Assembly: GCF_001634365.1 (NCBI RefSeq)
Contig: NZ_CP014578.1
Span: forward strand, 2,728,001-2,792,000
Source: Paraburkholderia phytofirmans OLGA172
Lineage (GTDB): Bacteria; Pseudomonadota; Gammaproteobacteria; Burkholderiales; Burkholderiaceae
Length of the DNA stretch: 64,000 bases
Reading direction: 5' to 3'
In this document: positions 51,972 through 61,439 of the stretch, piece after piece
Position numbering within the stretch: the first letter of the stretch is position 1
Layout: every line of letters starts with the position of its first letter
Program-made: the position numbers and the translations under genes
The notes under the pieces: model-generated
Databases searched by the model: none
What the model saw: only the letters and a program-made list of their open reading frames with translations
What the model was told of the DNA's origin: nothing

Positions 51972-52913
51972 ATGGATCTAAAGCAGATTCAATATTTCAT
52001 CGCGCTGTTCGAAGATGGCTCCGTAACACGCGCCGCCAAGCGGCTCAATATCGTGCAGCCCGCGCTCAGCATGCAGATCGCAAAGCTCGAAACGGAACTG
52101 AACAGCCGGCTCTTTGAGCGCGGCCCGCATGGCATGACGCCCACCGACGCTGCACGGCAGATGTACCGCCTCTACATGCCGATCATGCGTGACATCGACC
52201 ACGCTCGCGAGCAGCTCAGCCGGCACGATGTGATCGTCGCCGGGCGTATCTCGCTCGGGATGGTGGCGTCGGAAGCGCAGAGCGTCCTGCCGGAATCGCT
52301 CGCGCTATTCAACGCGCTCTATCCGCATGTCGAGGTGTCGGTGGCCGATGGTTTCAGCGCGCAACTGATCGACGCGGTGGAAGCGGGCCGGCTCGACGCG
52401 GCCATCATCAACCGGCCCCGCGGGCGCCTGTCGCTCGATACGTCTCCACTGGTAGTCGAAGAGATGGTGCTCGTCACGAGCGCGGAACACGGCCCTGCGC
52501 TGCCCGACACCATTACGGCATCCGCGCTGACGGAGCTCGAGCTCGTGCTTCCGACGCGCCGCAACGGCCTGCGCGGCGTGCTCGACGCCGCGCTGCTGAA
52601 TGCCGATATCGTGATCAAGCCGCAGTTCGAGATCGACCTGCTGACCACGATCGTGCAATTTGTCGAACAAAGCAGCATCGCGACGATCATGCCGCGCGTG
52701 GTCGTGCAGCGGAAGGTCGACGACGGCCTGCTGCGCGCGACGCCGATCTCGGCGCCGCGCATCGTGCGTCACATCGTTTGCGTGAGCCATCCAAAGCGGC
52801 CGATCGGTCCTGCCACGACCAAGCTCATCGACATCATCGCCGATCAGATCCGCCGCGTCACCACGGGGATCGAGATCGCGGACCCCGATCCGGCCAACGG
52901 CAACCAGGCGTGA
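51972..52913 (+). CDS. LysR-family regulator at the left flank of the hmf cluster (HmfR-like)
   Basis: 313 residues: winged helix LKQIQYFIALFEDGSVTRAA then KRLNIVQPALSMQIAKLETE, effector domain beginning GRISLGMVASEAQSVLPESL. The start at 51972 corresponds to the conserved MDLKQIQYF opening; longer frames add non-homologous residues. It is convergent with the hmf operon and probably regulates it. A second LysR gene with the same first 15 residues starts at the other end of the cluster (63956). Confidence 0.87.
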   Translation: MDLKQIQYFIALFEDGSVTRAAKRLNIVQPALSMQIAKLETELNSRLFERGPHGMTPTDAARQMYRLYMPIMRDIDHAREQLSRHDVIVAGRISLGMVASEAQSVLPESLALFNALYPHVEVSVADGFSAQLIDAVEAGRLDAAIINRPRGRLSLDTSPLVVEEMVLVTSAEHGPALPDTITASALTELELVLPTRRNGLRGVLDAALLNADIVIKPQFEIDLLTTIVQFVEQSSIATIMPRVVVQRKVDDGLLRATPISAPRIVRHIVCVSHPKRPIGPATTKLIDIIADQIRRVTTGIEIADPDPANGNQA

Positions 52914-53022
52914 GCCGCTTCGCTGGCGCCGGCCTTCCGGCGGCTGGCGCGCGTCGCTAAGCGCATCGCTGCGGGTAGCGAACGGCGCGACGCAAATCTG
53001 CCTATCGCGCGCGGTCGCGCGA

Positions 53023-54423
53023 TCAGTACGGGTCGCGCACCGGCGTGTTGTCGAGCTTGCCGAGCGTCTCCGGCACGACGAACGCGCCGATGAGAAATAT
53101 CACGCTGATCGCGCCGACGAACACGGCAAGCGTCATCGGCAGATCGAGTGGCGTCTTCGCGACCAGCGAGACGAGCGTGGGCATCATGCCGCCGATCGCA
53201 AAGCCGATATTCCACGACAGACCCGTGCCGGTCGCGCGGATCGCCGTCGGAAACCGCTCGTTCAGGAAGATCAGAATCGGCGCATAACCTGCGCTGCCGA
53301 GCGCACTCAGGATGACCGCGTAGACACCGACCATCGTGATGGTCTGCGCCGTCGGCAACAGCAGGAACAGTGCGGGCAATGCAAACAGACGGATTGCGCC
53401 GAGCAGGATGAAGGTCCGTTTGCGGCCGATGAACGTGCTCAGGTGACCGGCCGCGACCGATGCGATTACCACGGCCACGCTGCACAACATAAGGATCGCA
53501 GCAGCCGTCCCATTCGGTGCGTGATTGACGACCTTGAGGAAGGTCGGCAGATAACCCGACGTCAGGTAGTAGCCGCTGCCGCCGCCGATCGTCAGCAGCA
53601 GGTTGACGAACAGGATCGAACGATAGTCGCGCGAGAACAGCGTGCGGATCGGCGAACGAACCACCTCGACCGGCGCGTTACGCGTCTTGTCGGCGGCGGC
53701 ACGCGCGGTCTTTTCCGCGGCACGCGCGGTCTTTTCCGCGGCAAGCTTCTTCCACAGCGGCGATTCTTCGAGACTGTTGAAGACGAAGAGTCCGAGCACC
53801 GAGCTGATGATCCCGGTGAAGAACATGCAGCGCCAGCCCCACACGTCGAACAGGTCGCCGGGAAACAGCGACGACATCGCGAGATACGTCAGCGAAGCGA
53901 GCAGCGCACCAAGACCTGCCCCGCCGCCGCCAATCAACCCCGACACCGCGCCGCGATACTTCAGCGCAACGGATTCCGTGCCGATCGTGTGCGTCGACGC
54001 CACCACGCCGCCGACGAATACGCCCTGCACGAGACGCAGCAGCAGAAAGAGCACCGGCGCGATCACGCCCACCTGTGCGACGGTCGGCAGCAAACCGAAC
54101 GCCGCCGTCGACAGACCGACACCGACCACCGCGAGAATCATCGCGCCCTTGCGGCCGCGCCGGTCCGCATACGAGCCGAACAACGCGGATCCGAGCGGCC
54201 GCATCAGCAGCGTGACGGCGAACGACGCATACACCGCGGCGAGCGACAACATCGCGTGTTCGGAGGGGAAGAACAACCGGCCGACCACCGGTGCGACGAA
54301 CAACAGGACGAACAGATCGAACAGATCGAGTGCCCATCCCAGACACGAGGCTACCACTGCGCCCATCACCTGCCGCCTGTTGATTGCGGGCACGGCGGCG
54401 CCACTTTGCGCTGCAACGGACAT
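53023..54423 (-). CDS. MFS transporter of the hmf cluster
   Basis: 466 residues with about 12 helices: GAVVASCLGWALDLFDLFVL (the D-x-F-D motif of sialate/aromatic acid-type MFS), SYADRRGRKGAM in loop 2-3, and a central loop with two tandem AEKTARA repeats encoded by an exact 21-bp duplication (53701-53742). It is the last gene of the furoate operon and probably imports 2-furoate or 2,5-furandicarboxylate. Three ATGs stand in tandem; the third was chosen because AGGAG lies six bases before it. Confidence 0.82.
   Translation of the reverse strand: MSVAAQSGAAVPAINRRQVMGAVVASCLGWALDLFDLFVLLFVAPVVGRLFFPSEHAMLSLAAVYASFAVTLLMRPLGSALFGSYADRRGRKGAMILAVVGVGLSTAAFGLLPTVAQVGVIAPVLFLLLRLVQGVFVGGVVASTHTIGTESVALKYRGAVSGLIGGGGAGLGALLASLTYLAMSSLFPGDLFDVWGWRCMFFTGIISSVLGLFVFNSLEESPLWKKLAAEKTARAAEKTARAAADKTRNAPVEVVRSPIRTLFSRDYRSILFVNLLLTIGGGSGYYLTSGYLPTFLKVVNHAPNGTAAAILMLCSVAVVIASVAAGHLSTFIGRKRTFILLGAIRLFALPALFLLLPTAQTITMVGVYAVILSALGSAGYAPILIFLNERFPTAIRATGTGLSWNIGFAIGGMMPTLVSLVAKTPLDLPMTLAVFVGAISVIFLIGAFVVPETLGKLDNTPVRDPY
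53701..53742 (-). repeat. Exact 21-bp tandem repeat inside the MFS gene
   Basis: Two identical 21-base units (53701-53721 and 53722-53742) each encode AEKTARA in the central cytoplasmic loop. A third degenerate unit (AADKTRN) follows in the protein. The in-frame repeat suggests slippage that is tolerated in a flexible loop. Confidence 0.85.
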
Positions 54424-54635
54424 CATCATCTCCTAAGTTAATACCGGGCTGGCCCAGATGTGAACTCACCCGATGTGCGACGCGCTTCGGCCTCGTGAAA
54501 GGCACGGCGCGTTCTTGTTACGTTGACGAAAATCGTTATGACGTCAGGCGAGCCAGACCGCGCTGGTCTTGCGCCGCAAACTGCGCTTGCCCGCTCCATG
54601 CCTGTCTCCCGAATTGCTCGATCTATGCGCGGCTA

Positions 54636-55442
54636 TCAGCTACCGCGAAACACGGGCTTGCGTTTGCCATGAAACGCTTCGACGCCTTCACGGAAATCGT
54701 CCGAACTGCGCAGCCGGCTATAGCAATGTCCTTCCAGTTCGATCGCGATCGAAAGCGGCGCGTCTTCGGTGTCATTCAGCAGCTTCTTCGCAGTGCGCTG
54801 CGCGAGCGGCGAGAAGGCGCGCAACTCGTCGACGAGTGCATCGGTCGCGGCTTCGAGCTCCGCATCGGGCACGCAGTCGACCACGATGCCCCAGTCATAC
54901 GCCTGCTTGCCAGGAATGCGGCGCGAGCGCATCACGATGTCCTTCGTGCGGCCGACGCCGACCATCTTCTGCAGACGCGCCGAGCCGCCCGAACCCGGAA
55001 TCTGGCCGAGCTTCTGTTCCGGCAGTGCGTAGAAGCTAGTGTCGGTCGCGATGCGGAAATCACAGGCGAGCGACAGTTCGAAACCGACGCCGAAGCAGAA
55101 GCCGCGATTGGCCGCGATCACCGGCTTCGAGCACCGTGCGGGCGCGGCGACATTCCACGCCAGCTTCGACACGTGTTCCGGCGACGCTTCGAGAAAGCCC
55201 TTGATGTCGCCGCCGCTCGAAAAGTGCTCGCCTTTAGCACGCAGCACGATCACGCGGACGCGGTCGTCCTCGTCGAGTGCTTCGAATGCGGCGCGCAGTT
55301 GGTCGCGTGCATGCATCGAGATCACGTTGAACGGCGGGCGGTGCAGAATGATGTCGGCGCGTTCGCGCGCGGCGTCGATTTCGATCGAGAAGCCGTCGAG
55401 TTCTTGCAGCAGCGTCTGGCCGCGATGAGTCAAGTCAGTCAT
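54636..55442 (-). CDS. hmfE: 2-oxoglutaroyl-CoA hydrolase (enoyl-CoA hydratase superfamily)
   Basis: 268 residues of the crotonase fold: LRAKGEHFSSGGDIKGFLEA (first oxyanion-hole segment), NRGFCFGVGFELSLACDFRI and LPEQKLGQIPGSGGSARLQK (second half of the active site). In the furoate pathway HmfE releases 2-oxoglutarate from its CoA ester. The assignment rests mainly on the hmf context: the ligase, dehydrogenase and decarboxylase genes precede it in the same operon. By sequence alone it is an enoyl-CoA hydratase/isomerase. It overlaps the end of the ligase gene by eight bases. Confidence 0.82.
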   Translation of the reverse strand: MTDLTHRGQTLLQELDGFSIEIDAARERADIILHRPPFNVISMHARDQLRAAFEALDEDDRVRVIVLRAKGEHFSSGGDIKGFLEASPEHVSKLAWNVAAPARCSKPVIAANRGFCFGVGFELSLACDFRIATDTSFYALPEQKLGQIPGSGGSARLQKMVGVGRTKDIVMRSRRIPGKQAYDWGIVVDCVPDAELEAATDALVDELRAFSPLAQRTAKKLLNDTEDAPLSIAIELEGHCYSRLRSSDDFREGVEAFHGKRKPVFRGS

Positions 55443-57009
55443 GTGTTACTCCTTTTGTGGTTCTGTCAGGTTGTGCGGCGCCGTGCTCCGGTTCGTACTC
55501 GCCCGCGGAAAGCTTGCGGCGCAGGATCTTGCCGACCGGCGATTTCGGAATGTCGACGACAAACACGTATTCGCGCGGGCGCTTGAAGTTGACGAGATCG
55601 GAGGTCCGGCAAAAGTCATCGAGCGCCTGGGCTTCGACGTATTCGCTGCGCTTGATGAAGGCGACAACACGCTGCCCCCAGCGCTCGTCTTTCACGCCAG
55701 CGACGGCCACTTCGTCCACCGCCGGATGCAGCGACAACACCGATTCGATATCGACTGGCGAGATGTTCTCGCCGCCGCTGATAATCATGTCGTCGACGCG
55801 GCCCGATACGAAGAGATCGCCGTCGTTATCGAAGTAGCCGGTGTCGCCGGTGAAATACCAGCCGTCGCGCAACGACTTCGCGTTCGCGTCGGGCCGGTTC
55901 CAGTAGCCTTCGAACGACTCGTCGCCGAGCAGGTCCGCAATGATCTGGCCTTCTTCGCCGGTTTGCGCGAGTTCGTCGGGCGACGTCGCGTCGAGCTTCA
56001 CGACGCGCAGCCGCGTATTGATGCCGGCGCGGCCCGCGCTGCCGGGTTTCAGCGTCGCGTCCTGATCGATACTGAACGTGTAGACCTCGGACGAGCCGTA
56101 GTGATTGACGAACAGTTCCGGCTTGAAAGCAGCCGAAAGACGCTTCAGCAGACCGTCGTTCATCGGCGCGCCGGCAAAGCCGAGTTTCGTCACCGAACTT
56201 TTGTCGGTGCGCGCGAACTCCGGTGCGGCCAGCAGATCGTGATAGAGCGTGGGCACCAGATACAGACACGTCAGCCGGTACGTGCAGATGGAATCGAGCG
56301 CAAGGGTCGCATTCCAGCGGCGAACGCAGACGAACAGCCCGTCGACGAGTGCCATCGCCAGCAGCGAGCGCACGCCCATCGTGTGATAGAGCGGCATCAC
56401 GCCGAGCGTGCGTTCGCCGTGGCGATAGAGGTTCTGTGCGACGTGCGCGAGCGCGGCGGCGCGTTCGTGGCGATGCCGGCGCGGCACGCCCTTCGCCTTG
56501 CCCGTGGTGCCGGACGTGTAGAGGATCAGCGAGTAGTCTTCCGCGGTGGCCGCAGCAACAGCTGCGCCTTCGCGCCGACGCTCGCGCAGCAGTGCATCGA
56601 ACGAAATCGACGCGCCCGCCGCATCGTCCAGCGCAATGCGCGCAACGGCCTTCGCGGCGGCGCTTTGCGTGACGGCTTCGGCGGAAACCGGCTCGTACAC
56701 GATGGCTTTGACGCCCGCATCGGTCACGCAGTAATCGAGCTCATCGGGTTTCGCCCGCCAGTTCAGCGGCACGATCGCCACGCCGGCGAACTGGCACGCC
56801 CAGTGCAGCGTCGCCATTTCCCAGCGGTTTTGCAGCACGACGAGCAGACGGTCACCGTGTGCGAGGCCGAGTTCGTGCAGACCGTCCGCAACGTTCAGGA
56901 TGATCCGGTGCCACTGCGCATACGTGAGCGTCAGTTCACCATCGACGAGCGCCAGCGCGTTCGGGCTGCGCTCCACGCTTTGCAGAAAGGTTCGGCCGAG
57001 ATCAAGCAT
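55435..57009 (-). CDS. hmfD: 2-furoyl-CoA synthetase (AMP-forming acyl-CoA ligase)
   Basis: 524 residues. The P-loop-like motif is YSLILYTSGTTGKAKG (159-174); further motifs are VNHYGSSEVYTFSID, YFTGDTGYFDNDGDLFVSGR then VDDMIISGG, and the C-terminal KSPVGKILRRKL with the catalytic Lys. It activates a carboxylate with ATP and CoA; in this operon the substrate is probably 2-furoate. The start at 57009 has AGGAGA six bases before the ATG; it overlaps the 2Fe-2S subunit gene by eight bases. Confidence 0.87.
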   Translation of the reverse strand: MLDLGRTFLQSVERSPNALALVDGELTLTYAQWHRIILNVADGLHELGLAHGDRLLVVLQNRWEMATLHWACQFAGVAIVPLNWRAKPDELDYCVTDAGVKAIVYEPVSAEAVTQSAAAKAVARIALDDAAGASISFDALLRERRREGAAVAAATAEDYSLILYTSGTTGKAKGVPRRHRHERAAALAHVAQNLYRHGERTLGVMPLYHTMGVRSLLAMALVDGLFVCVRRWNATLALDSICTYRLTCLYLVPTLYHDLLAAPEFARTDKSSVTKLGFAGAPMNDGLLKRLSAAFKPELFVNHYGSSEVYTFSIDQDATLKPGSAGRAGINTRLRVVKLDATSPDELAQTGEEGQIIADLLGDESFEGYWNRPDANAKSLRDGWYFTGDTGYFDNDGDLFVSGRVDDMIISGGENISPVDIESVLSLHPAVDEVAVAGVKDERWGQRVVAFIKRSEYVEAQALDDFCRTSDLVNFKRPREYVFVVDIPKSPVGKILRRKLSAGEYEPEHGAAQPDRTTKGVTHD

Positions 57010-57562
57010 CGCTCGTCTCCTTCTCTTCCTGCGCCTGGCGTCGGCGCGCCGCCACATCGAGCACGGCGGCGACGATCGGCGTATAGCCTGTACAGCGGCA
57101 CAGATGGCCCGACAGCATGTCGCGCACCTGCGCCTCGTCTGGATCCGGTACGCGCTTCAGATAGTCGGCGCACGACATCAGAATGCCGGCGGTGCAAAAG
57201 CCGCACTGCAGCGCGTGATGACGCTGGAACGCCTGCTGAAGGTCGCCGAGCGTCTGGTCGGGCGCGAGGCCTTCTACCGTATCGATGCGGCGGCCGTCCG
57301 CCTGCAACGCGAGCATCAGGCACGAACGTCCCGCCACACCGTCGATATGAACCGTGCAGGCGCCGCACACGCCGTGTTCGCATCCGACGTGCGTGCCGGT
57401 TGCGCCCAGTTCGTGCCGCAGAAGATCGGACAGCAGATCGCGCGGCTCGCAATAGCCGCTCCGTTCGCGACCGTTGAGCGTCACGGTGATTCGCCGCCGT
57501 TCGCCGCGCGGTTGTATGCCCTGCGGCATCGTATTAACAGGGGTCTTCGGGGTCTTGCTCAC
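57002..57562 (-). CDS. hmfC: 2-furoyl-CoA dehydrogenase, 2Fe-2S subunit
   Basis: 186 residues of the xanthine-dehydrogenase small-subunit type. The plant-type cluster is Cys61, Cys66, Cys69 and Cys81 (GCEHGVCGACT...C); the second cluster is Cys120/Cys123 and Cys155/Cys157 (QCGFCTAG...HLCRCTGY). It relays electrons between the molybdenum and FAD subunits. A GTG start at 57562 was chosen because it overlaps the FAD subunit's TGA (GTGA) and follows AGGAGG; ATG at residue 12 is the alternative. The N-terminal 25 residues are an unusual polar extension. Confidence 0.88.
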   Translation of the reverse strand: MSKTPKTPVNTMPQGIQPRGERRRITVTLNGRERSGYCEPRDLLSDLLRHELGATGTHVGCEHGVCGACTVHIDGVAGRSCLMLALQADGRRIDTVEGLAPDQTLGDLQQAFQRHHALQCGFCTAGILMSCADYLKRVPDPDEAQVRDMLSGHLCRCTGYTPIVAAVLDVAARRRQAQEEKETSDA

Positions 57563-58380
57563 TTCGCCTCCTCGATCACGCGCCATCCCAGTTGCCGGAC
57601 CAGATGCCGGCGATACGTCGCACTGACATGCGCGTCGTCCTGCGCGCCCAGCTTCCAGCTCAAATCGTTCAATGCAGTACGCAAGTCGTCGCCCTGCAGA
57701 CGCGGCCAGCGCTCCACCACCGGCCGGTCGGCGACGCCACCCACTGCGAGCTGGATCAGGTTATCCGTCACCACCGCCGCGCACGACACGAGGGCGAAAT
57801 CGCCATGACGGGCGGAGAATTCCGCAAAGCCGTAGCGCTCGCCCGGCTTTTTCAGCGGAAAACGCACAGCCTCGACAAGTTCGTCCGGCTCGCGCGCCGT
57901 CATCAACATCCCCTGAAAAAAGTCCTCGGCGGCGAGCACGCGCTTGCGCTTTGTCGAGCGCAGCAGCACACCGCCGCCCAGGGCTGCCAATGCGAGAGGC
58001 AACTCGGCGCTCGGATCCGCGTGAGCGATCGACCCGCACACGGTGCCGCGATTGCGGATCTGAAAGTGGGAAATGTGCGGGAACGCGAGAGCGAGCAACG
58101 GCACTTCGTCGCGCAGAGACGGGCGCCACTCGACGCTGCCCTGCGTCGCCGCCGCACCAATAACGAGCTGCCCCGCCTCGTTGTCGACCCGCACCGTATT
58201 CAACTCGTCGGTGCGGGAAATATCGACGAGCCAACGCGGTTGCGCGAGGCGCATGTTCAGCACCGCCATCAACGACTGGCCGCCGGCCAGCACGCGTGCG
58301 TCTTCGCCGCCATGCGCGAGCGCTTCGAGCGCATGTTCCGTACTCGTCGCGCGCAGATAATCGAACGGCGCCGGTTTCAT
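57559..58380 (-). CDS. hmfB: 2-furoyl-CoA dehydrogenase, FAD subunit
   Basis: 273 residues of the CoxM/FAD-binding PCMH type: FDYLRATSTEHALEAL, ARVLAGGQSLMAVLNMRLAQ (pyrophosphate binding), HISHFQIRNRGTVCGSIAHA (second flavin motif) then DPSAELP, and a C-terminal CO_deh_flav_C domain. It lacks the extra cysteine loop of 4-hydroxybenzoyl-CoA reductase beta subunits, which argues against that enzyme. It overlaps its neighbours on both sides by four bases. Confidence 0.88.
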   Translation of the reverse strand: MKPAPFDYLRATSTEHALEALAHGGEDARVLAGGQSLMAVLNMRLAQPRWLVDISRTDELNTVRVDNEAGQLVIGAAATQGSVEWRPSLRDEVPLLALAFPHISHFQIRNRGTVCGSIAHADPSAELPLALAALGGGVLLRSTKRKRVLAAEDFFQGMLMTAREPDELVEAVRFPLKKPGERYGFAEFSARHGDFALVSCAAVVTDNLIQLAVGGVADRPVVERWPRLQGDDLRTALNDLSWKLGAQDDAHVSATYRRHLVRQLGWRVIEEAK

Positions 58381-61300
58381 GTTCTACTCCTGAAGAATGC
58401 GAGGAAGCGCGAGAGCCACGAGCCTTGCGCGCGGCCTTGATCGACGGGCTTGCCTGATGCTTGCCGGCCCAGCGATTCGAACAGTTGCCGCAGCACGACT
58501 TTCGCCGCGCCTTCGAGCATCCGCCCGCCGACTGCCGCAACCTTGCCCGACACCTGCGCTTCATAGTCGTACGACAGCCGCGTGCCGCGCTCCGTGGGCG
58601 TCAGTTCTACGAGTCCTTCGCCACGCGCGGTGCCAAGTGGCGAGCTGCCGGCACCCGCGAGGCGCAGACGATGCGGCGCGTCGATATCCGACAACCCGAT
58701 CCGCGCTTCGAAGCGCGCCTTGATCATGCCGACGCCGACCGTCACATCGGCGCGATACTGGTTCGGTCCGGTCGCTTCGAGCGCGTGGCAGCCTGGAATG
58801 ACCTTCGCGAGCGCCTGTGGGTCCATCAGCACCGCAAAGATCGCTTCAGGTGTGGCGTCGAGATCGACAGTGCCCCGCGCCGTCAGCGCCTTGCCGCCCG
58901 CAAGCGCCTTGTTCGACGCGGCGGCCGCAGCCGCTTGAAGTAACTCGGGACGCGAAGGCGGCGGATCGTCGATGCCGATCAGGTGCATCACCTTCGCAGG
59001 CGTGAGCGGCAAGCGGATATCCTCGACGCCGAGTGCATCGGCCACTGCATTTGCGATGCACGGCGGCGTGCTCATGTTGTTGCCTTCGCCCAGCCCTTTC
59101 GCACCGAGCGGCGTGAACGGCGACGGCGTTTCCAGATGCACGATCACCGGATCAGGCACTTCGCAGGTGGTCGGCATCAGGTAGTCGGCGAGCGTGCCCG
59201 ACTGGAAACTGCCGTCTGCGCCGTAGCGGAACTCTTCCATCAATGCCGCGCCCAGGCCCTGCGCGAACGCGCCACGAATCTGGCCGTCGGCGAGTGCCGG
59301 ATTGAGCAGCGTGCCAGCGTCGTGGGCGGTCACATAGCGGTCGATGCGCACCCGGCCGGTTGCGCGGTCCACTTCGACGGCGCACATGTCGAACGCGAAA
59401 CCGTAGGCCGCCGATGTGTTGATGCGATCCTGCTCGTCGGGCGCGTCCATGTGCGGCGGCGTCCAGAACACCGTCTCGCGCAGGCCCGGCTCTTCGCCTT
59501 CAGGCAACAGCGCGGGCGCCCAGTGCGGCGCATTGCTCGCGACGCGGCCAAACGGCAGCGCGCGGTCTTCCTTGCCCTTCGCAAAGATGCGGCCGTCTTC
59601 GAAACAGATGTCCTCGGGCGCACAACCCGATTGCTTCGCGACGATGCGGGCCACCTTGTCGCGCACACGCATCGCTGCCAGATGCACCGTGCCGGCCACC
59701 GCACCGGCAAAACGACTCGAATAGTTACCTGCCGCCACTGACCACGCGTCCTTGTGTGTATCGAACTCGACGTTGACGACGATGTCCCGCGGATTCAAAC
59801 CAAGCACATCGGCGACAACCTGCGCGCAGACCGTCATGTGCCCTTGCCCCGCCGGCGTCGATGCAATCGTCACGACCACGCCGCCGAGCAGATCGACGCT
59901 GACTGTCGCGCTCGCGATGGCGCCGCTCTTCGGGCCGGCTTTTTTGCGCGCCTCGGCGGGCATCACGGTCGTGATGTAGCCCATGTTCGACACAGACGGC
60001 TCAACGATCGCCGCAAAGCCGATGCCATACACACGTCCTTCGCGGCGCGCCGCATCGCGACGCGCGACGAGTTCGTCGTAGCCGCCTTCAGCGAGCGAGC
60101 GGCGCAGCGCTTCCTGATAGTTGCCGGAATCGAGTAGCGCACCCGCTGCGGCTCGATACGGGAACGCCTCAGCGGCGACGAAGTTGCGGCGATACACGTC
60201 GAGCACCTCGAGCTTCAGTTCGATCGCGATGCGCTGCATCAGACGTTCAAGCGCGAAATACACCTGCGGTCCGCCGAAACCGCGGACGAGGCCCGTCGGC
60301 GTTTTATTCGTGAGCGTCACGCGGTTGCGCACGACGAGATTCGGAATCGCGTAGGCGCCCGTCAGGCAGCCATGCATCCGGTAGAACGTTGCTGGCTCCG
60401 GCGCACGCAGATAGCCGCCGCAGTCCTCGATCTGGTCGTATGAGAGCGCGGTAATGCGGCCGTCGCCCTCAACTGCGGCTTCGAGCGTCGTCAGGCGCGC
60501 GGTGGCCGACGTGGCCGCGCTCAGATGTTCGAGGCGATCCTCGACCCATTTCACCGGTGCACCGGCCTTGCGCGACGCAAGGCACATCAACACCACATAC
60601 GGAAACACCGCCTGTTTCACGCCGAAGCTGCCGCCCGAATCGCGCGGCGCCTTGTGCCGCAGACGATTTGCCGGCACGTTCAGCGCCATCGACATCACCG
60701 CATGCAGCGAGAAGGGCCCCATGAAATTCGACGTGACGTCGTAACCCTCATCGCCGGACAGATACTCGGCGATCACCACGCCGCATTCGATCGGCGCACA
60801 CGTGTTGCGCGGATAGTGCGCGTCGATTGTCACGCGATGCGGCGCGCGTTCGAATGCTGCTTCGGGCTCGCCATAGCGATAGTGACGATCGCTGATCACG
60901 TTCGTGCCGACCTTCGGATGCAGAACCGGTGCATCGTCGGCGATCGCGTTTTCGATCGACGTCACCGGCGGCAGCGTCTGGTACTCGACCTTGATCAGAT
61001 CGAGCGCGTCTTCAGCGAGCGCACGCGATTCGGCCAGCACCACGGCAACCGGTTCGCCGACATAGCGCACGCGGTCCATCGCGAGCGCCCACTGCTCCAT
61101 CGGCGACTTCACGCCGACCACGAACGGCCGCGACCAGCCCGGCAGATCATCACGTGTGAGCACGGCACGCACGCCGGCCAGTTTGAGCGCAGCGTCCGTG
61201 TCGATGCTGCGCAGTTCCGCATGGGCGTGCGGCGAGCGCAACACCGCAGCGTGCAGCGTGCCGGGTTTCACGGCGATGTCGTCGCCGTAACGTCCGCGGC

Positions 61301-61439
61301 CGGTCAGGATCGCCGGATCTTCGACGCGTTCCATCGAGCGGCCCACATGGCGCTGGCGCTGGCGTTCAGCCGACGTTTCGGGCTCGCCAGCGGGGCGTGC
61401 ATCCGCTACCAGTTCGGCAACTGTATCGCGCTGATTCAT
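58377..61439 (-). CDS. hmfA: 2-furoyl-CoA dehydrogenase, molybdenum subunit fused to a CoxG-like domain
   Basis: 1020 residues. The N-terminal hammerhead domain starts MERVEDPAILTGRGRYGDDI, followed by the molybdopterin-binding halves with KAPRDSGGSFGVKQ, TGLVRGFGGPQVYFALERLM and SAAYGFAFDMCAVEVD. RGFGGPQ is the xanthine-dehydrogenase form, not the AYxCSFR loop of CO dehydrogenase. Residues 852-995 (LTARGTVDLDATPEAIFAVL and on) are a CoxG-type SRPBCC domain fused to the subunit. It hydroxylates 2-furoyl-CoA at C5 with water. Start overlaps the UbiX-like gene stop (ATGA). Confidence 0.88.
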   Translation of the reverse strand: MNQRDTVAELVADARPAGEPETSAERQRQRHVGRSMERVEDPAILTGRGRYGDDIAVKPGTLHAAVLRSPHAHAELRSIDTDAALKLAGVRAVLTRDDLPGWSRPFVVGVKSPMEQWALAMDRVRYVGEPVAVVLAESRALAEDALDLIKVEYQTLPPVTSIENAIADDAPVLHPKVGTNVISDRHYRYGEPEAAFERAPHRVTIDAHYPRNTCAPIECGVVIAEYLSGDEGYDVTSNFMGPFSLHAVMSMALNVPANRLRHKAPRDSGGSFGVKQAVFPYVVLMCLASRKAGAPVKWVEDRLEHLSAATSATARLTTLEAAVEGDGRITALSYDQIEDCGGYLRAPEPATFYRMHGCLTGAYAIPNLVVRNRVTLTNKTPTGLVRGFGGPQVYFALERLMQRIAIELKLEVLDVYRRNFVAAEAFPYRAAAGALLDSGNYQEALRRSLAEGGYDELVARRDAARREGRVYGIGFAAIVEPSVSNMGYITTVMPAEARKKAGPKSGAIASATVSVDLLGGVVVTIASTPAGQGHMTVCAQVVADVLGLNPRDIVVNVEFDTHKDAWSVAAGNYSSRFAGAVAGTVHLAAMRVRDKVARIVAKQSGCAPEDICFEDGRIFAKGKEDRALPFGRVASNAPHWAPALLPEGEEPGLRETVFWTPPHMDAPDEQDRINTSAAYGFAFDMCAVEVDRATGRVRIDRYVTAHDAGTLLNPALADGQIRGAFAQGLGAALMEEFRYGADGSFQSGTLADYLMPTTCEVPDPVIVHLETPSPFTPLGAKGLGEGNNMSTPPCIANAVADALGVEDIRLPLTPAKVMHLIGIDDPPPSRPELLQAAAAAASNKALAGGKALTARGTVDLDATPEAIFAVLMDPQALAKVIPGCHALEATGPNQYRADVTVGVGMIKARFEARIGLSDIDAPHRLRLAGAGSSPLGTARGEGLVELTPTERGTRLSYDYEAQVSGKVAAVGGRMLEGAAKVVLRQLFESLGRQASGKPVDQGRAQGSWLSRFLAFFRSRT

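Noticed and set aside
53443..54441. 332-codon open frame on the plus strand
   Set aside because: Antisense to the hmf MFS gene; strongly Arg/Asp/Gln-rich without a family.
55441..57477. 678-codon open frame on the plus strand
   Set aside because: Antisense to the CoA ligase and 2Fe-2S subunit genes; Arg/His-rich composition typical of shadow frames.
57002..61439. Form I CO dehydrogenase (CoxLMS)
   Set aside because: The large subunit has RGFGGPQ instead of the AYxCSFR loop, and the operon contains CoA ligase, UbiD and UbiX genes as in furoate degradation.
57002..61439. 4-hydroxybenzoyl-CoA reductase
   Set aside because: The FAD subunit lacks the extra cysteine-bearing loop, and the neighbouring genes fit the hmf pathway better.
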